DNA from: Oscillospiraceae bacterium
GTDB lineage: Bacteria; Bacillota; Clostridia; Oscillospirales; Ruminococcaceae
NCBI GenBank assembly: GCA_900765125.1
Contig: CAAFQL010000185.1
Location: 1 to 5,761 of the forward strand
DNA length: 5,761 nucleotides
Direction of reading: 5' to 3'
Shown here: positions 1 through 5,761 of the stretch, one piece after another
How the letters are laid out: each line of letters starts with the position of its first letter
How positions within the stretch are numbered: the stretch's first letter is position 1
Program-made: the position numbers and the translations under genes
Notes under the pieces: model-generated
Told to the model about the DNA's origin: nothing
The model's database searches: none
What the model saw: only the letters and a program-made list of their open reading frames with translations

Positions 1-31
1 CAATATCTGCTTTGACTTTATAACTGTCCAT
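1..31 (-). CDS. 5' end of an unidentified gene downstream of the XRE regulator (partial)
   Basis: On the minus strand an ATG at 31-29 opens a frame that reads MDSYKVKADI and leaves the window at base 1. A perfect AGGAGG Shine-Dalgarno site lies at 45-40, 8 bases before the ATG, which is the main reason to call a gene from so little sequence. It starts 17 bases after the stop codon of the XRE regulator gene and is probably cotranscribed with it. Ten residues are too few to name a family or function. Finding the same frame continuing beyond the left edge would confirm it. Confidence 0.6.
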   Translation of the reverse strand, partial: MDSYKVKADI

Positions 32-48
32 CTAAGTATCCTCCTATC

Positions 49-360
49 TTATTTCTTCAACAACCTATTGATATGATTCAAAATCATCAACTGGTCCCCG
101 TCATCGAGCTGCTTCATACCTTCAACCGCCTTCCGTATCAGCTCAGGATTTGAAATGCTGTCATCGAAGAACTCCGCAGGCGTGATGCCAAAGTAGTCGC
201 ATATCGCAAACAGCTCCGACAGCGGAGGTAGAGACTTACCCGATGAAATGTTATAGATATATCCACGGCTATGACCGAGATCATAGCTCATCTGGTACTC
301 CGATACACCCTTTTGCAGCCGAAGCTGTGTGATCCTGTTCCTTACAAAATCGTCTGTCAT
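49..360 (-). CDS. XRE/Cro-CI family helix-turn-helix transcriptional regulator
   Basis: This is a 103-aa DNA-binding protein of the XRE (Cro/CI-like) family, presumably a small cytoplasmic dimeric repressor. The HTH_3-type domain spans about residues 9-65. It begins RITQLRLQKGVSEYQMS, has a turn and recognition helix at LGHSRGYIYNISSGK (28-42), and closes with the typical LSELFAICDYFGITPAEFF (47-65). A short charged helical tail of about 38 residues follows and probably serves for dimerisation; no effector domain is present. The frame can be extended 18 residues upstream to 414, but the ATG at 360 is preferred because GAGGTGA precedes it by 7 bases and the domain then starts near the N-terminus as is usual. 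It is divergent from the SLOG gene and could control the shared gap at 361-534, which is inference. Its ligand and targets are unknown. Confidence 0.9.
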   Translation of the reverse strand: MTDDFVRNRITQLRLQKGVSEYQMSYDLGHSRGYIYNISSGKSLPPLSELFAICDYFGITPAEFFDDSISNPELIRKAVEGMKQLDDGDQLMILNHINRLLKK

Positions 361-367
361 AGCTAAA

Positions 368-374
368 TCACCTC
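368..374 (-). promoter_or_regulatory. Ribosome binding site fixing the start of the XRE regulator
   Basis: Read on the minus strand this is GAGGTGA, 7 bases before the ATG at 360-358. The alternative upstream ATG at 414 has no comparable site, so this motif decides the start codon. Confidence 0.75.
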
Positions 375-430
375 TTACTACTATAATACAGCAAAAGAAA
401 TCAGCTATACTCAAAGGAAATATGTTGTTT

Positions 431-470
431 TATCTTGAATAATCTTCTACTATATGTTATAATCAAGATA
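431..470. promoter_or_regulatory. Inverted repeat flanking the SLOG promoter; candidate operator
   Basis: TATCTTGA at 431-438 is repeated in inverted orientation as TCAAGATA at 463-470. Allowing one mismatch the arms grow to 11 bases (431-441 and 460-470, 10 of 11 matching). One arm covers the -35 element and the other runs from within the -10 to the expected start of transcription, so a dimer bound here would block RNA polymerase. A second, overlapping pair, ATAATC (459-464) and GATTAT (476-481), lies over the -10 and start site. The DNA is AT-rich, so chance cannot be excluded. Confidence 0.45.
435..463 (+). promoter_or_regulatory. Sigma-A promoter of the SLOG gene, extended -10
   Basis: TTGAAT (435-440) and a perfect TATAAT (458-463) are separated by exactly 17 bases. 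TG at 455-456 gives an extended -10 element (TGTTATAAT). Transcription would start near 470, leaving a leader of roughly 65 bases before the ATG at 535. Inverted repeats overlap both elements, so the promoter is likely repressed by a DNA-binding protein. The divergent XRE protein is the obvious candidate, but this is inference. Confidence 0.8.
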
Positions 471-534
471 TATTAGATTATTCTTGCGGTAGTATCATTA
501 GTAATACGAACAACAACATTTTTAGGTGTAAGCT

Positions 535-1008
535 ATGGATATATACACAGTCAGTTCCTTTGGGCATCGTGAAGTAGAAAGGGCGGCAGAGATCGAAAGT
601 AAGCTGAACCAATTCTTGCATGATCTCATTACGCAGAAACAGTATGTTGAGTTTCTCATCGGACGGGACGGAGAATTTGACCTCTTGGCAGCATCGGCAA
701 TCAGGCGAGCAACCAAGCAATCCGGCTACGGCAACACGTCGCTGATCCTTGTGCTGCCATATATGAAAGCCGAGTACTGTGACAACGAGCAGAGCTATCT
801 GGATTACTATGATGAAGTTGAGATATGCGCCGACTCGTCCGAAGTACACTATAAGTCTGCGATACAAGTTCGTAACAGGTGTATGGTTGACCGTTCTGAC
901 CTGGTCGTTTGCTGTATTCAGCATAAGAGCGGTGGAGCGTATAAAACGATACAGTATGCTAAAAAGCAAGGAAAACAAGTCGGAAATCTGGCTGACTGCC
1001 AACTTTGA
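535..1008 (+). CDS. Stand-alone SLOG-family (DUF1273-like) Rossmann-fold protein
   Basis: The product is a 157-aa soluble protein resembling the SLOG superfamily, a Rossmann-like fold that binds nucleotides or nucleotide-derived ligands. Family landmarks in order are: an opening strand with FGHR (9-12), matching the GHR signature after the first strand; GRDGEFDLLAASAIRRA (43-59), matching the usual G-x-x-G-hD-x-x-AA segment; a second strand LILVLPY (70-76); and RNRCMVDRSDLVVCC (113-127), followed by SGGAYKTIQYAKKQGK (132-147), matching the common RN-x-x-MVD-x-S and GG-x-x-x-T-x-x-YA motifs. The length fits a single complete domain. ATG 535 is chosen because AGGTG ends 6 bases before it. No enzymatic or effector domain is fused, so the protein may be a sensor or an adaptor; its ligand is unknown. 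It has its own promoter and is followed by a second promoter, so it need not be cotranscribed with the GTPase gene. Confidence 0.82.
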   Translation: MDIYTVSSFGHREVERAAEIESKLNQFLHDLITQKQYVEFLIGRDGEFDLLAASAIRRATKQSGYGNTSLILVLPYMKAEYCDNEQSYLDYYDEVEICADSSEVHYKSAIQVRNRCMVDRSDLVVCCIQHKSGGAYKTIQYAKKQGKQVGNLADCQL

Positions 1009-1083
1009 TTCCGGCGGGAGTTTAGTTGTTGAAAAAAGATCAGTGGAATCCATTTTTATATTGTAGAATTTTGCAGAAACGGA

Positions 1084-1112
1084 TTGCTTTTTCACCAAAT
1101 TTGTGGTATAAT
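1084..1112 (+). promoter_or_regulatory. Sigma-A promoter of the GTPase-ATPase operon, extended -10
   Basis: TTGCTT (1084-1089) and TATAAT (1107-1112) are 17 bases apart, with TG at 1104-1105 giving an extended -10 (TGGTATAAT). Transcription would begin near 1119, about 70 bases upstream of the GTPase ATG. This accounts for much of the 182-base gap between the SLOG and GTPase genes. I see no convincing terminator or riboswitch in the rest of the gap. Confidence 0.78.
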
Positions 1113-1140
1113 ATATTATGAATAATTGTAAATTGTTACA
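1108..1140. promoter_or_regulatory. Palindromes over the GTPase-operon -10 and start region; candidate operator
   Basis: Bases 1108-1119 (ATAATATATTAT) form a perfect 12-bp palindrome reaching from inside the -10 element to the expected transcription start. Seven bases further on, TGTAA (1127-1131) and TTACA (1136-1140) form a 5-bp inverted repeat around a 4-base spacer. Either could bind a repressor. They do not share sequence with the repeat at the SLOG promoter, so common regulation is not indicated. AT richness makes chance palindromes more likely. Confidence 0.3.
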
Positions 1141-1190
1141 TTTGCGGATTATGAATTTCGCTACTAAACTTATGTGTTCAGGGGGTAAAT

Positions 1191-3566
1191 ATGGAAAACG
1201 CATATAAGATGAGGATCACTTGTAATCCCTATACCAAAGAAATTATCTACGAATGCTATGAAAACGACAGTTTTGTCAATATCAGCGAGCTTTCCGCTGA
1301 ATACAGCTCAGAACTGATAAATGATAAATTTACAAAAACATCATTCCAGAATCGTGCATATGAGATTGTCGAGCTTCTGAACAAGCATTTTAATCCAGGC
1401 AACAAAGGACTTCACATTGATTTCATCGGAAACAAGGACGATTATGATGCTTTAGAAAGTGTCATATCCACATATTTCGCTGATTGTAATATTGTAAGCG
1501 AAAAGAATCAGCAGTATTTCAATGAAGCTCCCTATGTAATGCAGCAGATTGAAACTCGCTTTGATGATGTTATTTCCACTCTTGAAGATAGTGAGTATAT
1601 CAAAGACGAGATTGCTGCTGAGATAAGCAAGTACAGAGATACCATAGATGAATCTATTGCTATCTGCGTTACAGGCCTTTGCAGTGCAGGCAAATCGGCG
1701 TTTATCAACAGCCTTATTGGTTATGAGATATTGCCCAGCTCGTCTGATCCGACAACTGCAAAGATGTTTAAGATCACTTGCAGTGATACATACTCCATAT
1801 CATTTGAGGTATCTGGGCAAGCTATAACCGTATCATTCAGCAATGATGAGTATACTGTTTCAGATAGCTGTCCGTCTGAGGTCAATGCAGAAATCGGAGC
1901 AATTTTCACAGATGGGAAGGCAGATAATGAAATTAAGAATATGCATCGCTTCCTTGACTGGCTTAACAAGGGCAAACTGCTTACAGAAATAGGCAGGATA
2001 GATATAAGCATACCTTTCAAACAGGTGACATACTTTGATAGCCATTATCAGTTTGTTATCTATGATACTCCCGGATCAAATTCCGACAGTAACAAGAAGC
2101 ATTTTGATATTCTTAAGGAGTCACTCAGCAAGCAGACTAACGCCTTGCTTATTCTCTTGACTACTCCCGACACAATGGACTATACCGATAACAATAATCT
2201 TCTTGATCTCATCCAAGAGACAGGAGAATCCTTAGATACATCGAATGCGATCATTGTTGTAAATAAGGGAGATATACTTACACCAAGTTCCTTGTCCGAG
2301 AAGCGTGAGCGCTATCAGAGCTTAAAGATTACCAAATGGAAGTCTACAAGGATATTCTTTCTCTCATCTGTAATAGCTCTTGCAAGCAAAAAAGACGATC
2401 CAGATGATAAAACATCATGGATAGATGAAGACGCTTTTGACGCTTATGATGACAGGTACCGAAAATTCGCCCGTGGCGATAAGGTGCTGTACAAATATAA
2501 TATCATTGATAAAAGCAAGGAAGTCGCTCCTGTTGTTGAAGAAGGTGCTGTATCCGATACCACTCTTTTCATCAACAGCGGTCTTGCAAGCATCGAGCAT
2601 GAAATATCGGATTATGCTCTTAGATACGCACTTTGTAACAAATGCAGCCGTGCTACTGAGTATCTGCAAAGAGCCATTCAGCTTTGTGAGGATAACGTCC
2701 GTGAAATTGAGCGTAAACGTGACGATGAGCTTATCTCTACACAGACACTATTCGATGAGAAACAGCGTACCCTTGCCGAATCTCTTGACAGCAAGCAAAG
2801 TATGACAGCGAGCAGTAAATCAGTTGAGTTTAGACAAAGTATTGGACAAAACTTTGATGGATTTAAGGCTCAGAACGGTCTTGTATATAAAAACTTCCTG
2901 CAAATCCGCAAGCTCAGCATCTATACAGAGTTTGAGCAGGAATGGAAGAATATTTCCGCATTGAAAGAACAACAGGGCTTCGATATGGACGAAGCACTTC
3001 GCAGAATGGAAAGCAAGGTTAGATACAGATATAATGCACTTCTTAACGCATTTTCTTCTATCGCCAATGCTCTTATCGGATCATTCTGGGAAAATGCTAC
3101 CGAGACATTCAAGGCTGATTGTAAGGGGATAATCACCGACAGCGATGTTCTCAATGATGAACAGAAGGCTATCATGAACTCAATACTGCTGAACATGGAG
3201 AACATGACAAGAGCAGTAGTTGAATTTGATCTGCGCTCTATCCACGCTGTAAGGCGGACGTTCTTCGGCAAAGATAAATATGATAACGGAACTTGCTGTA
3301 AAAACCTTGTTCAGACACTTGATGATGTTGTTATGCAGGAAATCGAGCGTGTAAGCAGTAATAACAGCAGATATTTTGAAGAATGGAGCAAAGCGCTTGT
3401 TGCAAGCATCAAGACTAAGCTCTGTACTTTCAATACCGATCTTCATGATTGGGAAGTAAAGATTGGAGAGCTTAACCAGATTATTGAAGAAAAGAAAAAG
3501 CATCTTAAATTACTTGAAGATACGAAAGACTATGTTTGCCGTCTGTTAGAAATACAGGCAGAGTAA
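1191..3566 (+). CDS. Dynamin-like large GTPase
   Basis: This 791-aa protein has a dynamin-type GTPase domain and presumably acts as a membrane-associated, GTP-driven self-assembling mechanoenzyme. The G1/P-loop is GLCSAGKS (162-169). Candidate switch-I threonines are T188-T189 in the segment SSSDPTTAKMFKI, typical of bacterial dynamins. G3 is DTPG (292-295) and G4 is NKGD (358-361). Before the GTPase domain lie about 110 residues of an alpha/beta-looking domain that I cannot assign, then a helix-rich linker. After about residue 480 the protein is mostly charged helix, with likely coiled coils at 488-545 and 750-791, as expected of a dynamin stalk or middle region. I see no transmembrane segment, so membrane contact would be through a paddle or amphipathic helix. 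The ATG follows AGGGGG by 5 bases. The ATPase gene begins 26 bases after its stop, so the two are probably translated from one mRNA and may act together. Bacterial dynamin-like proteins serve in membrane maintenance, secretion and phage defence; which of these applies here is open. Confidence 0.88.
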   Translation: MENAYKMRITCNPYTKEIIYECYENDSFVNISELSAEYSSELINDKFTKTSFQNRAYEIVELLNKHFNPGNKGLHIDFIGNKDDYDALESVISTYFADCNIVSEKNQQYFNEAPYVMQQIETRFDDVISTLEDSEYIKDEIAAEISKYRDTIDESIAICVTGLCSAGKSAFINSLIGYEILPSSSDPTTAKMFKITCSDTYSISFEVSGQAITVSFSNDEYTVSDSCPSEVNAEIGAIFTDGKADNEIKNMHRFLDWLNKGKLLTEIGRIDISIPFKQVTYFDSHYQFVIYDTPGSNSDSNKKHFDILKESLSKQTNALLILLTTPDTMDYTDNNNLLDLIQETGESLDTSNAIIVVNKGDILTPSSLSEKRERYQSLKITKWKSTRIFFLSSVIALASKKDDPDDKTSWIDEDAFDAYDDRYRKFARGDKVLYKYNIIDKSKEVAPVVEEGAVSDTTLFINSGLASIEHEISDYALRYALCNKCSRATEYLQRAIQLCEDNVREIERKRDDELISTQTLFDEKQRTLAESLDSKQSMTASSKSVEFRQSIGQNFDGFKAQNGLVYKNFLQIRKLSIYTEFEQEWKNISALKEQQGFDMDEALRRMESKVRYRYNALLNAFSSIANALIGSFWENATETFKADCKGIITDSDVLNDEQKAIMNSILLNMENMTRAVVEFDLRSIHAVRRTFFGKDKYDNGTCCKNLVQTLDDVVMQEIERVSSNNSRYFEEWSKALVASIKTKLCTFNTDLHDWEVKIGELNQIIEEKKKHLKLLEDTKDYVCRLLEIQAE

Positions 3567-3592
3567 GCGGTTCATAGAAATGGGGGTACACT

Positions 3593-5761
3593 ATGGCTAT
3601 ATTGGCAACTATCAAAAGCGGAGCAGGTAAAATAGCAGGAAAAGTCGCAAACAAAGGCGGTAATATTGTCGCAAAGGCTTCGGGACTAAGCTCTGCACAG
3701 CTTGAAAAGATAGAGGAAAAGCGTAATGCTTATCTCATGGAAAAGCCTGAGACCGATCCCGAAAGCATCGAAAGACTGTTAGGCTCGTATGCCATTGAAG
3801 CCTATGAAGCGTATCTCCCTCAGCTTTCAGAGCTTTACAAACCGATGTTTATCGGTGAAGCTGATGATGAGAGAAGTCTTGATAACCGTATCCGCTATTT
3901 TGAGGTGACAAAGTGGGTCACTGATCCGACTGAGGATAATCTTGATAAGCTCACGAATATGTATCATGTTCTTTCAGAGGAAAACTGCAATATCGCACTC
4001 ATCTTCAATCGCCGAGTTAGCGGTACTACGGTTTATTTCGCAGTTGTCAACAATAGCGAAAAGGATACTCCTCATATCGCTGATATGTTCGGAAAGCGAC
4101 TTGAATCGTCCTTGTTGGGTAACTTTCCCGGCGCAGAGATCAAGAAGCTGCCGCATGACAAGCTGAATGCAGGCGTTATTCCTGTTTTAAAGGACATAAA
4201 AAAGTCCTCAGTTGCTATCGTGTCCAATATAGCGTCCGAGAAGTCAGAAAAGTTTATAAGTCAAAGTATGGAAAAGCTCATTGACGGTATTGTTCCGAGC
4301 AGTGAACTTGAAGAATATACTATTGTTCTTCTTGCAACACCCGTAAAAGAGCAGCTTGAAAGGAAAAATGCTCTCAGCGAGCTGTATTCAAGGTTAGCGC
4401 CTTTCTCTGCATGGTCAACTACATTCACACTTTCGGAGACTACTGCGGTAGGCTCATCTGCCACATTCGGAGCAAATCTCGGCGGTTCAGCAGGCAGACA
4501 GATCGGTGACACAGCAACGACAGGTACGAATAGTTCAAGAGGCACGACCGACAGCGATAGTACGGCGCATACTGATTCAACAAATAACAGCACAACAGAC
4601 GGTACGAACAGCAGTACCTCATCAGGCACAAGTGATAGCACAAATCAATCTACAAGTTCTGGTACTAATAGTAGTTTAAGTGTTGCTAATATGACGGGTG
4701 AAAACAGTTCAACAACAGGTGGAATAACTCTAAATCAATCATCTGCTACAAATGTTTCTGCAACAACATCTGCAGCACCTATGGGAGTTGGTGGTTCAGC
4801 TACAGTTGGCGAAACTATTACACTTGGAGCAAGCGAATCGTTAAGTACAACTGGTGGGACAAGCAGCAGCACTACAAACGCCTCAACGCAGGGCACATCT
4901 ACAACAAATACCAGCGGTACAGGACATACAGTATCACAAACAGTTGCTCAGGGGCTTTCTCATGCCGAGACAGCTGTGAAAGGAGTATCAGATACTGTCA
5001 ACAAAGGAAGAGCCATTACTGACAACATTGGCAGAATGGCATCTAATGCCCATAGTATCGCCACAAATATAGGTATGAACTTCGGCGTGAATTTCTCACG
5101 TTCATCCAATATTACCGTCCTTATGGGCAAAAATGACGCTCTTACGCAGAATTTTGTAAACTATGATGTCAAGAATACGCTTGAGCTTATAGAAAAGCAG
5201 ATAAAGCGTGTGGAGCAGAGTACGGCACTCGGTATGTGGGATTTCTCTGCCTACTTTATGTCTGAAAGTCCTATAATCGCCAATAATACTGCTCATATGT
5301 ATCTTGCCTTAACACAAGGCGAGAATTCGTATTTATCACAGTCTGCCGTAAATCTTTGGGAGTACCGTGAGGAACGGAAAGACGATATAGCCAACATCAT
5401 GGATTTTATCAGGAGATTACAGCATCCCGAATTTGAGCTTGATATTACTCCAGATGATCCATCATTCGATCAGGATTGGCTTATGTATCCGCCTCATGTT
5501 AATGCAACAGTATCACTTACTGGCAGAGAGCTTGCTTATTCGCTTAATCTGCCGAAAAAATCTGTCAGCGGTCTGCCTGTTCTTGAAAGCGTTGCATTCG
5601 GCAGAGAAGTTCAGAGGTTTACACCGCCAAGTGAGAAAACTCCCAAAACTCTTATCGCAGGCAATGTATATCATATGCGTAAAGAGGATAAGAATATCCG
5701 TGTAAAACTTGATATAGACAGCCTTTGCGCTCACACATTCATAACAGGCTCAACAGGAACA
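3593..5761 (+). CDS. VirB4/HerA-like motor ATPase with Ser/Thr-rich insertion (3' end missing)
   Basis: The frame is open without interruption for 723 codons to the window edge. The ATG is preceded by GGGGG with 6 bases spacing. The last residues, FITGSTGT (716-723), are the start of a P-loop of the type TGSTGTGK[S/T] found in HerA, FtsK and VirB4 motors, so the ATPase core lies beyond the window. The region before it resembles the N-terminal domain of VirB4/TraC-type ATPases: a strand-rich segment near 135-200 with NFPGAEIKKL (177-186), and GMWDFSAYF (547-555) followed by a helix with LALTQGENSYLSQSAVNLW. These resemblances are from memory of the family, not from a search. Between them, at 307-446, is a Ser/Thr/Asn/Gly low-complexity stretch. 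The first 32 residues are lysine-rich, glycine/alanine-rich and free of acidic residues, possibly an amphipathic membrane- or nucleic-acid-binding helix. VirB4 and HerA proteins form hexamers that drive substrate transport or DNA translocation. Pairing with a dynamin-like GTPase suggests a membrane-linked role. No other conjugation genes are visible here. Confidence 0.72.
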   Translation, partial: MAILATIKSGAGKIAGKVANKGGNIVAKASGLSSAQLEKIEEKRNAYLMEKPETDPESIERLLGSYAIEAYEAYLPQLSELYKPMFIGEADDERSLDNRIRYFEVTKWVTDPTEDNLDKLTNMYHVLSEENCNIALIFNRRVSGTTVYFAVVNNSEKDTPHIADMFGKRLESSLLGNFPGAEIKKLPHDKLNAGVIPVLKDIKKSSVAIVSNIASEKSEKFISQSMEKLIDGIVPSSELEEYTIVLLATPVKEQLERKNALSELYSRLAPFSAWSTTFTLSETTAVGSSATFGANLGGSAGRQIGDTATTGTNSSRGTTDSDSTAHTDSTNNSTTDGTNSSTSSGTSDSTNQSTSSGTNSSLSVANMTGENSSTTGGITLNQSSATNVSATTSAAPMGVGGSATVGETITLGASESLSTTGGTSSSTTNASTQGTSTTNTSGTGHTVSQTVAQGLSHAETAVKGVSDTVNKGRAITDNIGRMASNAHSIATNIGMNFGVNFSRSSNITVLMGKNDALTQNFVNYDVKNTLELIEKQIKRVEQSTALGMWDFSAYFMSESPIIANNTAHMYLALTQGENSYLSQSAVNLWEYREERKDDIANIMDFIRRLQHPEFELDITPDDPSFDQDWLMYPPHVNATVSLTGRELAYSLNLPKKSVSGLPVLESVAFGREVQRFTPPSEKTPKTLIAGNVYHMRKEDKNIRVKLDIDSLCAHTFITGSTGT
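4511..4930 (+). repeat. Degenerate Ser/Thr/Asn/Gly-rich coding repeat within the ATPase gene
   Basis: Residues 307-446 of the ATPase are dominated by Ser, Thr, Gly and Asn with few hydrophobic residues. The pentapeptide GTNSS recurs at residues 311-315, 337-341 and 357-361, among variants such as SSGTSD and SSGTNS. The DNA copies differ in codon use, so this is an old, diverged repeat rather than a recent tandem duplication. It is probably disordered, or forms long surface beta-hairpins. The flanks (about 284-306 and 447-505) are also rich in small polar residues but contain regular hydrophobic positions. Confidence 0.7.

Noticed and set aside
383..414. Promoter for the XRE gene on the minus strand (TTGAGT at 414-409, TATTAT at 388-383)
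   Set aside because: The 20-base spacer is longer than the usual 16-18. A promoter must lie in this gap, but I cannot place it with confidence.
1007..1057. Possible intrinsic terminator after the SLOG gene (GATTCC at 1007-1012, GGAATC at 1045-1050, then five T)
   Set aside because: The arms are only 6 bp with a 32-base loop and the T-run is short and interrupted; a stable stem is unlikely.
478..1203. 241-codon open frame on the minus strand opposite the SLOG gene
   Set aside because: It covers two intergenic promoters and the whole SLOG gene, has no good ribosome binding site, and its product has no coherent domain. The plus-strand SLOG frame has clear family motifs and a ribosome binding site.
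2921..3503. Two minus-strand frames of 107-116 codons inside the GTPase gene
   Set aside because: Both lie wholly within the coding frame of the GTPase, overlap each other and show no domain or start signal.
3614..3634. SGAGKIAGK near the N-terminus of the ATPase as a Walker A motif
   Set aside because: It lacks the GxxxxGK[S/T] pattern and sits in a Gly/Ala/Lys-rich leader; the real P-loop begins at residue 719.
4261..4641. 126-codon minus-strand frame whose product looks like a hydrophobic membrane protein
   Set aside because: Its Val/Leu/Ser-rich stretch is simply the antisense reading of the Ser/Thr-rich repeat in the ATPase gene, and it has no upstream ribosome binding site of its own.
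1..5761. CRISPR array, tRNA, insertion sequence or phage attachment site
   Set aside because: No regularly spaced direct repeats, cloverleaf-like segments, transposase frames or terminal inverted repeats were seen on either strand.

Overview
The window looks like accessory DNA from a low-to-moderate GC Firmicute, most likely a Ruminococcus-like member of the Clostridia. I infer this from strong Shine-Dalgarno sites, consensus sigma-A promoters and the style of the XRE and SLOG proteins; no taxonomic marker gene is present. There are no tRNA or rRNA genes, CRISPR arrays or recognisable insertion sequences.

Left part (1-534, minus strand): a small XRE-family repressor-like protein (49-360) is followed, 17 bases downstream, by the first ten codons of another gene that leaves the window at base 1. 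The 361-534 gap separates it from a divergent gene and carries a near-consensus extended -10 promoter facing right. Inverted repeats overlap that promoter, as expected of an operator.

Middle (535-1190): one gene for a stand-alone SLOG-fold (Rossmann-like, nucleotide-ligand-binding) protein of 157 aa. After it comes a 182-base gap with a second strong promoter, TTGCTT-17-TATAAT. Its -10 overlaps a perfect 12-bp palindrome.

Right part (1191-5761): two large genes on the plus strand, 26 bases apart and almost certainly one operon. The first encodes a complete 791-aa dynamin-like GTPase with G1, G3 and G4 motifs visible, an unassigned N-terminal domain and a helical C-terminal half. The second is open to the window edge for 723 codons. 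It looks like a VirB4/HerA-type motor ATPase whose N-terminal region is split by about 140 residues of Ser/Thr/Asn/Gly-rich low complexity. The window ends inside its Walker A motif.

Working model (inference): a membrane-remodelling or membrane-sensing GTPase is paired with a hexameric pumping ATPase, next to a nucleotide-sensing SLOG protein and an XRE regulator. This is the kind of gene set found in phage-defence or conflict islands. I do not recall an established system with exactly this pair, and neither gene's function can be proved from sequence alone. The rest of the ATPase and any downstream effector lie outside the window.
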